Source: Mucilaginibacter sp. 14171R-50 | GTDB taxonomy: Bacteria > Bacteroidota > Bacteroidia > Sphingobacteriales > Sphingobacteriaceae | DNA: 64,000 nt | Assembly: GCF_010093045.1 (NCBI RefSeq) | Contig: NZ_CP048115.1 | Location: 3,720,001-3,784,000 of the forward strand | Direction: 5' to 3' | In this document: positions 44,501 to 52,720 of the stretch, piece by piece | Layout of the letters: each line of letters begins with the position of its first letter | How positions within the stretch are numbered: position 1 is the first letter of the stretch | Position numbers and translations under genes: made by a program | The notes under the pieces: model-generated | What the model was told of the DNA's origin: nothing | Seen by the model: the letters and a program-made list of their open reading frames with translations, nothing else | Database searches by the model: none

Positions 44501-45000
44501 TCGGCATATTCTTTTAACTTTTTCAGGTCGTAATCGCCGGAAAGGTTAACGTACAGTATAGGCAGGTCGGATACGTTGATATCCGAAATGGTTGGCTCTT
44601 TATAATTGTTATCGTTTTGCGGAAGGTCTTTCTTTGCCTTATCTACAGCATCCTTAACCTCCTGCTTGGCATCCTTAATATCTACGGTAACATTAAACTC
44701 GGCGGTTATGATCGATACGTTCTGTACCGAGTTAGAGGTTACCTTTTTAAGGCCCTTAAGCGATTTTAACTGCTTTTCTATCTGCCGTGTTACCAGGTTC
44801 TCAACGTTTTGCGGCGATTGGCCGATAAAGGTTGTAGTAACAAAAATCTTAGGGATGGTAATATCCGGAAAATTCTCTTTTGGCAAATTGCGATAGCTTA
44901 AAATACCCAGCAGGGTAATCATAAACATCAGCACGTATATGGCCGTTTTATTATCGATGGCCCAGCTCGAGGGCGCAAATTCTTTTTTTAGATCTTTCAT
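41578..45000 (-). CDS. RND efflux transporter permease (AcrB-like)
   Basis: 1140 residues. Inner-membrane proton-driven exporter. TM1 near residue 25, the first large periplasmic loop, then the TM4 charge motif LALGIVVDDAIVVIENTHRIFANG; the second half repeats the plan and ends with TM12. Longer than AcrB (~1050) because of an extra stretch of two membrane segments near residue 520 (MIWLAGATVIGYLINVGFGNFMVLIMALYLL). Last gene of a TetR-TolC-adaptor-permease operon, 27 bp from the adaptor. Confidence 0.95.
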   Translation of the reverse strand: MKDLKKEFAPSSWAIDNKTAIYVLMFMITLLGILSYRNLPKENFPDITIPKIFVTTTFIGQSPQNVENLVTRQIEKQLKSLKGLKKVTSNSVQNVSIITAEFNVTVDIKDAKQEVKDAVDKAKKDLPQNDNNYKEPTISDINVSDLPILYVNLSGDYDLKKLKEYADLLKDEIEGYKEISKVDEIGALTPEIQINVDINKMSAAQLTFNDIIQNVGSENILASAGTIKLDGVRRSIDIKKDFKNAEEVAALVIRNPKGQAVYLRDIAEIKDSFLEQESFARLKTPDNPNFKNVITLAISKRAGENLIESSDKIRALILDKQKTTFPKGLTITVTGDQSDKTRTTLNDLINTIVIGFILVTVILMFFMGTTNAIFVALSVPLSCFIAFLVMPAIGFTLNMIVLFSFLLALGIVVDDAIVVIENTHRIFANGKVPIKEAAKMAAGEVFLPVFSGTMTTLAPFIPLAFWHSIIGKFMFFLPITLIITLLASLVVAYIMNPVFAVDFMKPHHDGEHDNPKFDKATKRAMIWLAGATVIGYLINVGFGNFMVLIMALYLLNHFFLLRVIDRFQKNAWPRFQRWYAKWLERAVRRPLTVLSGTVVLFVVALVVNHFLGKTPEFFPSGDPNFAYVYITMPVGTDQATTNEVTKRIEQRVAKVVEPDKDIVTSIISNVTKSVTDPQDEDQGDYQNKGKVTVAFEEFGKRKGKDTKVILANIRKAVQGVPGVKIAVAQEAGGPPVQKDISLEIIGDNLDSLVTTANRLKTYLARQNIAGIENLVPDVESDKPDIVFDIDRERANREGITTQQVTTNLVTAILGWKAADFRNTKEDNYEIKVRALEQQRSNIDEIRNMKMTYRDLATGGAIRQVPISAFSDVRYSTTFSNIKHKQQRRVLTLSSSVIKPYNANDVNANILKALGNFKKPADIIIRQGGGQEDQMEAAIFILTALGISFGLIFLILMIQFNSIGKTFIIISEIFFSIIGVLLGTAIFGMTTAIVMTGIGIIALAGVVVRNGILLVEFTDMLIEQGVSLHDAVVEAGHTRMTPVLLTATAAILGLIPLAVGFNIDFVGLFTHFEPHIHFGGDNVAFWGPLAWTMIFGLGFATIITLILVPCMYIIRVNMKNYFFGKKDKANTEKAKLEIAEV

Positions 45001-45027
45001 TATCGCAACAGATCAGGGTGTTTGTGA

Positions 45028-46125
45028 TTAATTAGCTGTAGCAGCCACTTTTATTTTATCGCCGTCTTCAATGTCTTCAACGCCATTGGTTATCAGCTGG
45101 TCGCCTGCTTTCAGGCCGGATAATATTTCTGTTTGCCCTCCGTATGTAGAGCCGGCTTTAACAACGGTACGTTTTGCCACGCCGTTTGCATTTATGTAAA
45201 CATAGTCGCCATCTTCTGAATGCTGAAGTGCTTTAACCGGTACGGTAATGGTACTGGTTTTGGCATAATCGGCTATCTTTAAAACTGCTGTCATGTTAGG
45301 GCGCAGGTTTTTGCGGGCCGGCAGTTTAATTTCTACCGCAAAACTGCGCGATGTAGGGTCAATGGCCTTGGCCGCAAAAGTAACCTTTGTAGTAAGTGAG
45401 TCCTGCGCATCGGGAATAACGATCTTCACATTATTACCGGTGCGTACGCTGCCTGCATATGATTCGGGCACATCCGCTTTTACTTTCAGGTTATCAGCGT
45501 CAACTATCCTAATGCCGGTTACACCCGGGCTGGCAACCTGGCCCAGCTTAAGGTCCATTTGGTCAACCGAGCCGCTTATAGGCGCAACTATACGGTACAT
45601 AGCGGCCTGCTCGCGTAATGCTGCTATCGACTTTTTACCTGCCTGGAAATTTGTTTGCGCCTGTAAAAATTGCACCTCGGTTCCTATTTTCTGGTCCCAA
45701 AGCGCCTTTTGGCGATTGTATATTTGCTGGGTAAGTGCAAGCTGAGATTCGGCCTGCGCAATGTTCTGGCGCAGCACACTGTTATCCAGTTGGGCAAGCA
45801 CCTGCCCTTTTGAAACATGCTGGCCCACCTTAGCATAAATGGCTGTAATGGTACCGCCGGTTTGCGGGTACGCTGTTACGTTATCCTGCGCGTCAATTTT
45901 GCCTTGTATCTGCACGTAGTTTACAAACGGGCCGGTTTTTACTTCGGCAACGTTCACTTCGGTAATTACTTCGGGTGTACCAATTTCGGCCTGCAGCTTG
46001 GCTATTTTGTTATTGATCTCCGATTGCTGTTTTTGCAGGTCGGCAAGCTCGGCTTTTTTATCTTTAGGTTTATTTGAGCATGCTGCCAGTAACAGTAATG
46101 CCGGTATGTATATTAATTTTTTCAT
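45028..46125 (-). CDS. RND efflux periplasmic adaptor (membrane fusion protein)
   Basis: 365 residues. Lipoprotein signal MKKLIYIPALLLLAAC with Cys16. Then a coiled-coil start (ELADLQKQQSEINNKIAKLQAEI), the lipoyl half-motif VGQHVSKGQVLAQLDNSVLRQNIAQAESQLALTQQ, the alpha-hairpin, and the second lipoyl half followed by beta-barrel (VKADVPESYAGSV). Links the permease to the TolC duct. Sits between them in the operon. Confidence 0.95.
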   Translation of the reverse strand: MKKLIYIPALLLLAACSNKPKDKKAELADLQKQQSEINNKIAKLQAEIGTPEVITEVNVAEVKTGPFVNYVQIQGKIDAQDNVTAYPQTGGTITAIYAKVGQHVSKGQVLAQLDNSVLRQNIAQAESQLALTQQIYNRQKALWDQKIGTEVQFLQAQTNFQAGKKSIAALREQAAMYRIVAPISGSVDQMDLKLGQVASPGVTGIRIVDADNLKVKADVPESYAGSVRTGNNVKIVIPDAQDSLTTKVTFAAKAIDPTSRSFAVEIKLPARKNLRPNMTAVLKIADYAKTSTITVPVKALQHSEDGDYVYINANGVAKRTVVKAGSTYGGQTEILSGLKAGDQLITNGVEDIEDGDKIKVAATAN

Positions 46126-46155
46126 TTTATATGGATGTGTGTGAGTTTAGTTATG

Positions 46156-47505
46156 TTATTCAATTCGACCGTATGCCTTATCAAGATCAACCCTGCTAAC
46201 CAACGCGTCGTATAAGCTTTGGATATATGAGTTGTCGGCATTTTCAAGCGCCGTTTGGGCCTGGGTAACTTCTATACTGGAGCCTACCCCCTGCTGGTAT
46301 TTTATTTTTGATACCCTCAGTACTTCCTGCGCCAGCTCCTGGTTACGCTTTTGGTTATTTAATGATTGTAAACTGTTAAAGTAAATGATCTTAGCCTGAT
46401 CGGCCTGCAAGGCTAACCCGTTTTTAAGGCTGTTTAAGCTGTTGATGTTTTTCTGAACGGTAATCTCTGATTGTTTAACCCTGTTGCTACGCTGCCCACC
46501 GCTAAAAATTGGCACGTTTAGCGTAAGCCCTATGTAGCTTGATGGAAAACTTGAACTGTAAAGGTCCTTAAAGCTGTTGTTTTGATAAGAGAATGTGTAA
46601 GCTACATTAGCTTTTAACGTTGGCAAAAACTGCGCTTTCATCCGCTTAAGGTCAAATTGGCTTAACTTAAGGTTGGTTTCAAATAAACCATATTCAATAC
46701 GTTTTTTATAGAAAGCTGTATCGGCTATAACTTCACCGGCATTTTCATCAAGCTTAATATCTGAAAGGCCATCTTTTAATGTTAAGTTATATTGTATAGG
46801 CATGCCGATCTGAAATTTAAGCAACTGATAGTTCAGCGCAAGCAAACGGATAGTGTTTTCGCGGGTGGTAACTAAGTTGTTGTATTGAACGGATATCCGG
46901 TCCACATCAATTTTCTCTACAAAACCCTGTTTGTTCTGTGCGGAGGTTTGGTCTAACTGCTGTTTTAACTGGGCGATATTGGCATCTAACAATTTAATTT
47001 GTTCGTTGCTTACCAAAACCTGGTAATAAGCCTTAGTAACATTTGCAATTACCTCGATCTTTGCACGAATGTACGAACGAGTATAAAGCTCTTTATACGT
47101 TTTGCGGCCCTGTAAGCCTATAATATAACTTGGGTCGAACAACAGCTGGCTGGCATTAACGCCCAGGTTAGACTGGTACTTTACGCCGAACTTTACGGGA
47201 ATAAACGTACCTGCCGGCGCGCCAAAAAATTCACCGGGCAGCAGCGTGGTTGGTATTTTTAAATAGTCCTGAAAAGACGCCGTACCGTCTATCTGCGGAA
47301 AACCCTGACCGATAATTTCTTTAACGCGATAGTCTGCGCTCTTTACATCCAGGCCGGCATTTACAACCGAATCTTTGTGGGTAATAGCGTAATCTACGGC
47401 TTCCTGTACAGAAAAATTATAGGTTTGCGTCGCCGGTGGCTGCGCTTGCGAAAACCCTCGAAGGGCTCCTGTAAGTAATAATAGTAGGGTGAGTATTCGT
47501 TTCAT
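46156..47505 (-). CDS. TolC family outer-membrane efflux protein
   Basis: 449 residues. Signal peptide MKRILTLLLLLTGALRGFSQ. Two structural repeats of the OEP type, each with long helices (FSVQEAVDYAITHKDSVVNAGLDVKSAD ... and ENADNSYIQSLYDALVSRVDLDKAYG). The first gene after the TetR regulator in this operon. Forms the trimeric outer-membrane duct for the RND pump. Confidence 0.94.
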   Translation of the reverse strand: MKRILTLLLLLTGALRGFSQAQPPATQTYNFSVQEAVDYAITHKDSVVNAGLDVKSADYRVKEIIGQGFPQIDGTASFQDYLKIPTTLLPGEFFGAPAGTFIPVKFGVKYQSNLGVNASQLLFDPSYIIGLQGRKTYKELYTRSYIRAKIEVIANVTKAYYQVLVSNEQIKLLDANIAQLKQQLDQTSAQNKQGFVEKIDVDRISVQYNNLVTTRENTIRLLALNYQLLKFQIGMPIQYNLTLKDGLSDIKLDENAGEVIADTAFYKKRIEYGLFETNLKLSQFDLKRMKAQFLPTLKANVAYTFSYQNNSFKDLYSSSFPSSYIGLTLNVPIFSGGQRSNRVKQSEITVQKNINSLNSLKNGLALQADQAKIIYFNSLQSLNNQKRNQELAQEVLRVSKIKYQQGVGSSIEVTQAQTALENADNSYIQSLYDALVSRVDLDKAYGRIE

Positions 47506-47511
47506 TTTTTA

Positions 47512-47583
47512 TGACAAGTGATATATGACAGATGCTTTGTTTGGTGTTGCAAAAAAACAGGGATGATTGACAACCGTATGTCA
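47512..47583. promoter_or_regulatory. TGACA/TGTCA cluster between tetR and tolC
   Basis: An inverted repeat TGACA-N6-TGTCA lies at 47568-47583; two more TGACA copies lie at 47512-47516 and 47526-47530 (plus strand reading). Together they fill the 95-bp spacer between the regulator and the pump genes. Candidate autoregulatory operator, not shown. Confidence 0.4.
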
Positions 47584-47600
47584 GCAGCGCCCCTGATGAA

Positions 47601-48227
47601 TTAATTTAATTGCTGCGCATGTACATTTTTATATTTATCTAATAGTTCGTGCCCTTTAATGGTACAAATGCCATAGTTAAAATGCTCCAGCAATTGATAT
47701 TGCACCCGCCAGGTACTAAATTGCGACACCGGGAATATTGATGCGTTAAAACCCATTTCTACCTGGTTAACGCGCATTTTCGCCAATATCCTTACGTCGA
47801 TATCAGGCCTTATAAAGCCTTGCTGTATACCTTTGGTCAATAGCTCTTCCAACGTTTTCACCAGTACCTCTGCTTTAAAGTTTTGAAACAGCGCCCATGC
47901 TTCCGGGTGATACTTCTGCAAATCGTGTATTACGATCGGGTTTATGCGCGAAAAGATGTCTTCCGAGCATTTCATCATGTTGATCATCTCTTCAATTACG
48001 TTGGCCGAGCTTTCTATGATACTATTTATCTGACATTCGTCGTCAATCAACTTTTTCTTCACCAGCGCCATAACCAGGTCGTTCTTATCATTAAAAAAAT
48101 GATAGATGGTTTTCTTTGACATACCCAGGTGCCTGGCTATATCGTCCATAGTTACGCTTTTTATACCTGCCTGTAAAAACAGGTCTTCACCGCCCTGGAT
48201 AATTCTCTCTATTTGACCGTTTGACAT
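47601..48227 (-). CDS. TetR/AcrR regulator of the RND efflux operon
   Basis: 208 residues. HTH: IIQGGEDLFLQAGIKSVTMDDIARHLGMSKKTIYHFFNDKNDLV, a textbook TetR_N. The C-terminal part binds an unknown ligand. It is 95 bp upstream of tolC on the same strand, so it is probably in the same operon or regulates it. Divergent from purB. Confidence 0.92.
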   Translation of the reverse strand: MSNGQIERIIQGGEDLFLQAGIKSVTMDDIARHLGMSKKTIYHFFNDKNDLVMALVKKKLIDDECQINSIIESSANVIEEMINMMKCSEDIFSRINPIVIHDLQKYHPEAWALFQNFKAEVLVKTLEELLTKGIQQGFIRPDIDVRILAKMRVNQVEMGFNASIFPVSQFSTWRVQYQLLEHFNYGICTIKGHELLDKYKNVHAQQLN

Positions 48228-48355
48228 TATGGGTCAAAACTAAGGAAACATTTTTAGATTTCAAAGTTTCCATTTTAAATAAGTTTTTTCTTTCGATCAT
48301 AACATTTGAAACTTGTGGAATTGGACAAAACCTTAGCTACCTGCCTGCAAATGAT

Positions 48356-48363
48356 TATCTTTG
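48356..48363 (+). promoter_or_regulatory. -7 box for purB
   Basis: TATCTTTG, perfect TAnnTTTG, ends 13 nt before ATG 48377. No -33 TTG at canonical distance was seen. Confidence 0.5.
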
Positions 48364-48376
48364 CAAAAACTTAAAC

Positions 48377-49720
48377 ATGGAGTTAAATTCTCTTTCCGCA
48401 ATATCCCCTATCGACGGCAGGTACCGTAATACCACTTCAGCACTGGCTGCCTACTTCTCAGAATACGCCCTGATCAAATACAGGGTGTTTATTGAGGTGG
48501 AATATTTTATTGCCCTTTGCGATCATCCGCTACCCCAGTTACGTGATTTTGATAAAAATGCAACAGAAAAGTTACGGGATATCTATAAAAAATTTTCGGA
48601 GGCGGATGCTGCCGATATCAAAAACATCGAAAAAACCACTAATCATGATGTTAAGGCGGTGGAGTATTTTCTGAAAAAACAGTTTGATGCCCTCGGCCTC
48701 CAGGACTATAAAGAGTTTATCCACTTTGGCTTAACCTCTCAGGATATTAATAATACAGCTATACCCTATTCATTTAAACTGGCCATCAATGATGTTTACC
48801 TGCCGGAAATTAACGGATTGGTTGATCTGCTAAAGAATTTTGCCAGGGAATGGGACGCGGTGCCTATGCTGGCCCATACCCACGGACAACCAGCTTCGCC
48901 GACACGTTTAGGTAAAGAGATCAGCGTGTTTGTAGAACGCCTGGAAAACCAGCTAACTTTACTGAAAGCCGTGCCTTACTCGGCTAAGTTTGGCGGTGCC
49001 ACAGGTAACTTTAATGCCCATCACGTTGCATACCCTGAAATTGACTGGAAGGCATTTGGCAATCATTTTATAAACGACATTTTGGGCCTGCACCGTTCGC
49101 AGTTTACTACCCAGATAGAGCATTATGATAACTTTGCCGCCCAGTGCGATGCGTTGAAACGCATCAACAATATCCTGATAGATCTTGACCGCGATATGTG
49201 GACCTACATATCCATGAACTTTTTTAAACAAAAGATAAAAGCCGGTGAAATAGGCTCGTCGGCTATGCCGCACAAGGTAAACCCCATTGACTTTGAGAAC
49301 AGCGAGGGTAACCTGGGTATTGCCAATGCCTTGTTTGAACATTTGGCTGCTAAGCTTCCCATCTCCCGTTTACAGCGAGATTTGACCGACTCTACCGTGT
49401 TACGCAATATTGGCGTACCGGTGGCCCATACGCTTATCGCCATAAGATCAACAGTTAAGGGCTTAAATAAATTATTGCTGAATGAAGCTGCCATAAACGC
49501 CAGCCTGGAAGCAAACTGGGCGGTTGTTGCTGAGGCCATACAAACCATCCTTCGCCGAGAAGCATATCCAAACCCCTACGAAGCGTTAAAAGAGCTTACC
49601 CGAACCAATACGCAGGTTAATGCCCAAACAATCGCAGAGTTTGTTGACGGTTTAGAGGTAAGTGACGTGGTTAAAAATGAGATAAAGGCCATAACGCCGC
49701 AAAATTATACGGGGATATGA
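48377..49720 (+). CDS. purB: Adenylosuccinate lyase
   Basis: 447 residues from ATG 48377; a longer in-frame start at 48221 runs through the promoter box and the tetR start. Acts twice in purine synthesis (SAICAR and adenylosuccinate cleavage). N-terminal MELNSLSAISPIDGRYRNTT, catalytic His in AHTHGQPASPT, and the flexible signature loop GSSAMPHKVNPIDFENSEGN with the catalytic Ser. Long form as in E. coli PurB. A two-arm hairpin follows. Confidence 0.96.
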   Translation: MELNSLSAISPIDGRYRNTTSALAAYFSEYALIKYRVFIEVEYFIALCDHPLPQLRDFDKNATEKLRDIYKKFSEADAADIKNIEKTTNHDVKAVEYFLKKQFDALGLQDYKEFIHFGLTSQDINNTAIPYSFKLAINDVYLPEINGLVDLLKNFAREWDAVPMLAHTHGQPASPTRLGKEISVFVERLENQLTLLKAVPYSAKFGGATGNFNAHHVAYPEIDWKAFGNHFINDILGLHRSQFTTQIEHYDNFAAQCDALKRINNILIDLDRDMWTYISMNFFKQKIKAGEIGSSAMPHKVNPIDFENSEGNLGIANALFEHLAAKLPISRLQRDLTDSTVLRNIGVPVAHTLIAIRSTVKGLNKLLLNEAAINASLEANWAVVAEAIQTILRREAYPNPYEALKELTRTNTQVNAQTIAEFVDGLEVSDVVKNEIKAITPQNYTGI

Positions 49721-49721
49721 T

Positions 49722-49778
49722 TTAGATGTGCAAATGAAACCGTACAAATAATTTGCACATCTAATATTTGCACATTAG
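49722..49778. terminator. Hairpin with repeated arm after purB
   Basis: Perfect 14-bp stem ttagatgtgcaaat (49722-49735) with 49751-49764. A second copy of the right arm (atttgcacattag, 49766-49778) follows at 15-bp spacing, so two alternative hairpins are possible. Likely terminator. Confidence 0.6.
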
Positions 49779-49819
49779 CTTACCTCTGTCAGTGCGGGGT
49801 AAAACTAAGAAGAACAGGC

Positions 49820-49848
49820 TTGAACAAGCAAAAACCTGTTTACATTTG
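49820..49848 (+). promoter_or_regulatory. Promoter of nfu gene
   Basis: TTG (49820-49822), 18-bp spacer, TACATTTG (49841-49848). A full Bacteroidota -33/-7 match; ATG 49871 follows after 22 nt. Confidence 0.7.
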
Positions 49849-49870
49849 TTAACTATAAAAATTAACACAC

Positions 49871-50422
49871 ATGAATATCAGCGTATATACCGAAGCAACA
49901 CCTAACCCTGCAACTACCAAGTTTATTGTAAACAAGTTGCTTATAAACGGCAGCGTGGATTATCCTACCAGGGAGAGCGCCGAAAATTCGCCCTTTGCAA
50001 AGGAGTTATACAAGTTTTCGTTTGTTAATGGTGTATTTTTTGCCAGCAACTTTGTAACCGTTACCAAAACCGAAGGCAGCGAATGGGAAGATATTTTGCC
50101 TATACTAAAAGAATTTGTTAAAGGGGCCGTTGAAAGCGAACTGAAGGTGCAGATAGTTGAACAGGAAACAGACGTTACGTTTGAAGGAACTGACACCGAG
50201 ATCAAGATTCAGCAGATACTAAATGATTACGTACGCCCGGCCGTTGAGCAGGACGGCGGTGCTATCGCCTACCGTTCGTTTGATGCAGGGGTGGTTACCG
50301 TTGAGCTTCGCGGCTCGTGCAGCGGCTGTCCGTCATCTACCATTACCTTGAAATCGGGTATCGAAAATTTACTTAAACGTATGGTGCCCGAAGTTACCGA
50401 AGTGGTTTCTGAAGCAATGTAA
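49871..50422 (+). CDS. NifU family Fe-S cluster assembly/carrier protein (Nfu)
   Basis: 183 residues. Residues 1-90 match the Nfu N-terminal domain (EATPNPATTKFIVNKLLI, FVNGVFFASNFVTVTK) and residues ~110-183 the NifU C-terminal domain with the CxxC of GSCSGCPSSTITLKSGIENLL, which binds a 4Fe-4S cluster across a dimer. Delivers Fe-S clusters to target enzymes. Monocistronic, bounded by a promoter and a terminator. Confidence 0.93.
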   Translation: MNISVYTEATPNPATTKFIVNKLLINGSVDYPTRESAENSPFAKELYKFSFVNGVFFASNFVTVTKTEGSEWEDILPILKEFVKGAVESELKVQIVEQETDVTFEGTDTEIKIQQILNDYVRPAVEQDGGAIAYRSFDAGVVTVELRGSCSGCPSSTITLKSGIENLLKRMVPEVTEVVSEAM

Positions 50423-50467
50423 TTTATATTTATAAGGATTGGTCGATGAGCATCGCATCGATCCGGC

Positions 50468-50503
50468 AAAGAACCGGTTTGAATAAATTCATACCGGTTC
50501 TTT
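50468..50503 (+). terminator. Terminator after nfu
   Basis: 11-bp stem aaagaaccggt (50468-50478) with accggttcttt (50493-50503); an inner tgaat/attca pairing extends it. T-rich tail on the plus side. Confidence 0.85.
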
Positions 50504-50584
50504 TGTTTTAACAGGGCGCGATCTTCAGGGTTTTCCCATTGGTGAGAAAGAATAATTGAGGAAAAAAAACAAACGGGCGTGCGC

Positions 50585-51385
50585 CTACTTGTTGTCGCTA
50601 AAATACTTGCTGATACATTCCAGCATCTCACCTGTTATTTTGCCGTTGGTGGCAAGCAGCTCGCGCGTTTTTAACACTTCGGGGCCGCCGTTAAAATTCA
50701 CGATTTCGCCTCCCGCCTGCTGTACTATCACAATACCCGCCGCAATATCCCAGGGGTTTAAATTGTATTCGTAAAAAGCCTCGAAACGACCGGCGGCCGT
50801 ATAAGCCAGGTCAACCGCGGCCGACCCTATGCGGCGCAGGCCATGGCATTTACGCATTAGCTCTGTAAATAAACTGATATATTGTTGCTGGTAAGTAAAA
50901 TCGTAATATGGAAACCCCGTAGCGATCAAGCTGTCGGCAACGGCGGGTTTGTTACTTACCTTTATCTCGGCAGCATTGAGGTACGCCGGCGAATCCCGAT
51001 GAGCGTAAAAGCATTCGTCCTGGTTTATTTCGTAAACTACGCCTAAAACCAGTTTATCGTTGTCCTGCAAAGCGATACTTACGGAGTAAGCGGGCAGCCC
51101 GTGTATAAAATTGGTAGTACCGTCCAGCGGGTCAATTATCCAATTATAGCGGTCGCCAATTTTGGTGCTTGTTTTTTCTTCGGTAATAAAGCCCGCTTCG
51201 GGCAGTATCAGTTCCAATCCTGCTACAATTTTTTGTTCGGCGGTTTTATCAACGTACGATACCAGGTCATTAAGACCTTTGTATTCTATTTTATCCGCGT
51301 CAAATGTTTTACGTTCGTGCCTGATAAATTGCCCGGCCTCTTTAGCCACATCAATTACCTGACTAATAACTGTGTTTAACTGCAT
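50585..51385 (-). CDS. Inositol monophosphatase family protein
   Basis: 266 residues. Metal-dependent phosphatase: GFITEEKTS, WIIDPLDGTTNFIHGLP (three metal ligands) and the C-terminal WDIAAGIVIVQQAGGEI. Could be SuhB-like inositol-1-phosphatase or a CysQ-like enzyme; the motifs do not distinguish these. Minus strand, 31 bp downstream of no other gene's stop; lgt lies next on the same strand. Confidence 0.9.
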   Translation of the reverse strand: MQLNTVISQVIDVAKEAGQFIRHERKTFDADKIEYKGLNDLVSYVDKTAEQKIVAGLELILPEAGFITEEKTSTKIGDRYNWIIDPLDGTTNFIHGLPAYSVSIALQDNDKLVLGVVYEINQDECFYAHRDSPAYLNAAEIKVSNKPAVADSLIATGFPYYDFTYQQQYISLFTELMRKCHGLRRIGSAAVDLAYTAAGRFEAFYEYNLNPWDIAAGIVIVQQAGGEIVNFNGGPEVLKTRELLATNGKITGEMLECISKYFSDNK

Positions 51386-51416
51386 AGTATTGATTTGGAA
51401 TTAGGCGAAACTGATC

Positions 51417-52586
51417 TTAATTGGTGGCCCCGGTACGTTTATAGCGGTTTGCACTGTAGTAGATAAGTGCCGAGCCGCCTAAAACCATAATTACCGAGAT
51501 CATCTCGGCCTGGGTGAAGGATATACCGCCAACCACATACCTGGTATTAACTCGTATCAGTTCGATGCAAAAACGCTCTACACCTGCCATGATCATGTAA
51601 ATGCCAAACAATATGCCTGGCGCCTTAAACTTATGGCGCAATTGCCAAAGTACCAGAAATAACAAGATGCAAACAACAGATTCGTAGAAAGATGTAGGGT
51701 ATACAGGTAGCTTTAATTCGTTACAAAATTTGCCGATGCAACCCGGAATATGATTATCGTGATCAGACATATCCACGTTATGCGGAAACTTGAAGCTCCA
51801 CATCCAGTCGGGCAGCCAGCTGATGATGCCTGGCTTAGGGTTTAAGTTAGGTATTCCCCAGTCGCCGTCTCCAGCCATCTGGCAGCCTATACGGCCAACG
51901 CCATAGGCCAGCATCATACCCGGGCCGCCAATATCAAGCATACTTAAGGGTTTAATGTTATGCTTACCGGCTATATACAAGGTTACCGCGCCCCCGCATA
52001 TCAATCCGCCGTAAAAGGTTAAGCCACTAAAGCCTATCAGCATACCTACCGGGTCGCGCATAAATTCGCCCCAGTTTTCAAGCGCGTTAAACAATTTGGC
52101 CCCGGCAAAGCCGCAAATGGCCGCCCATAGTAAAATGCTGCCCATCAACTCATGCGTGTGTACGGTTACACGGCGTTTTTCGGGCTTTGGCAGCACCTGT
52201 TTTTTATTTTCGTAATAAGCCCAATAAGCCATCAGCCCGGCCGCTATAATACCGCCCGCCCAGTTACCTTTTAAAGATAACAGGAAATCCTGAGGGTTAT
52301 CTATCAACGCGCTGTAATGCAAAGCCGCATCAACCAGCTTAAAGCCTATTATAAACCCAAACACTGCATTACTTGCAATTTCTACCGGGGTGATAGGCGC
52401 CCCAACGGTTATCGTTTTTTCGAACGGGTGTATGTACCCTAATTTTTCGCGGCGTTTAAATTCCTGCGTAAATGCCCAATAGGCAGCCATAAATGCTATA
52501 GCCACAAAAAAACCAAATGTTTGTATAGGCAGCGGGATGTTAACGCCGGTAACGTATTCTATAAGCGACGATAGGGTTGGGAACAT
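51417..52586 (-). CDS. lgt: Prolipoprotein diacylglyceryl transferase
   Basis: 389 residues, the longer Bacteroidota form. About seven membrane helices. The signature region is [15 protein letters not shown], the local version of the Lgt GRIGNFxNGE motif; [14 protein letters not shown] near the C-terminus is also conserved. Transfers a diacylglyceryl group to the lipobox Cys of lipoproteins, such as those seen at 3251, 22188 and 45028. Followed toward mtaB by a small aagtc-type repeat. Confidence 0.93.
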   Translation of the reverse strand: MFPTLSSLIEYVTGVNIPLPIQTFGFFVAIAFMAAYWAFTQEFKRREKLGYIHPFEKTITVGAPITPVEIASNAVFGFIIGFKLVDAALHYSALIDNPQDFLLSLKGNWAGGIIAAGLMAYWAYYENKKQVLPKPEKRRVTVHTHELMGSILLWAAICGFAGAKLFNALENWGEFMRDPVGMLIGFSGLTFYGGLICGGAVTLYIAGKHNIKPLSMLDIGGPGMMLAYGVGRIGCQMAGDGDWGIPNLNPKPGIISWLPDWMWSFKFPHNVDMSDHDNHIPGCIGKFCNELKLPVYPTSFYESVVCILLFLVLWQLRHKFKAPGILFGIYMIMAGVERFCIELIRVNTRYVVGGISFTQAEMISVIMVLGGSALIYYSANRYKRTGATN

Positions 52587-52621
52587 ATATAGGTGTTATG
52601 CTATTTAAATAACGTTTAGTC

Positions 52622-52690
52622 TGAAGTCGAAAGTATTAAGTTCTAAGTATGTAAATTATTCTTAGGACTTACGACTAAAGGCTTTTGACT
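52622..52690. repeat. aagtc-type imperfect inverted repeat
   Basis: gaagtcgaaagt...aagttctaag and cttaggacttacgact...gacttac are imperfect inverted copies between lgt and mtaB. The same aagtc units occur inside prmC. Low-complexity intergenic repeat typical of this lineage. Confidence 0.45.
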
Positions 52691-52720
52691 TACCGCAGGT
52701 TTGTGCTGCGAATATAATAG

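Noticed and set aside
48221..48376. N-terminal extension of purB
   Set aside because: Contains the purB -7 box and overlaps the tetR start; PurB begins MELNSLSAISP.
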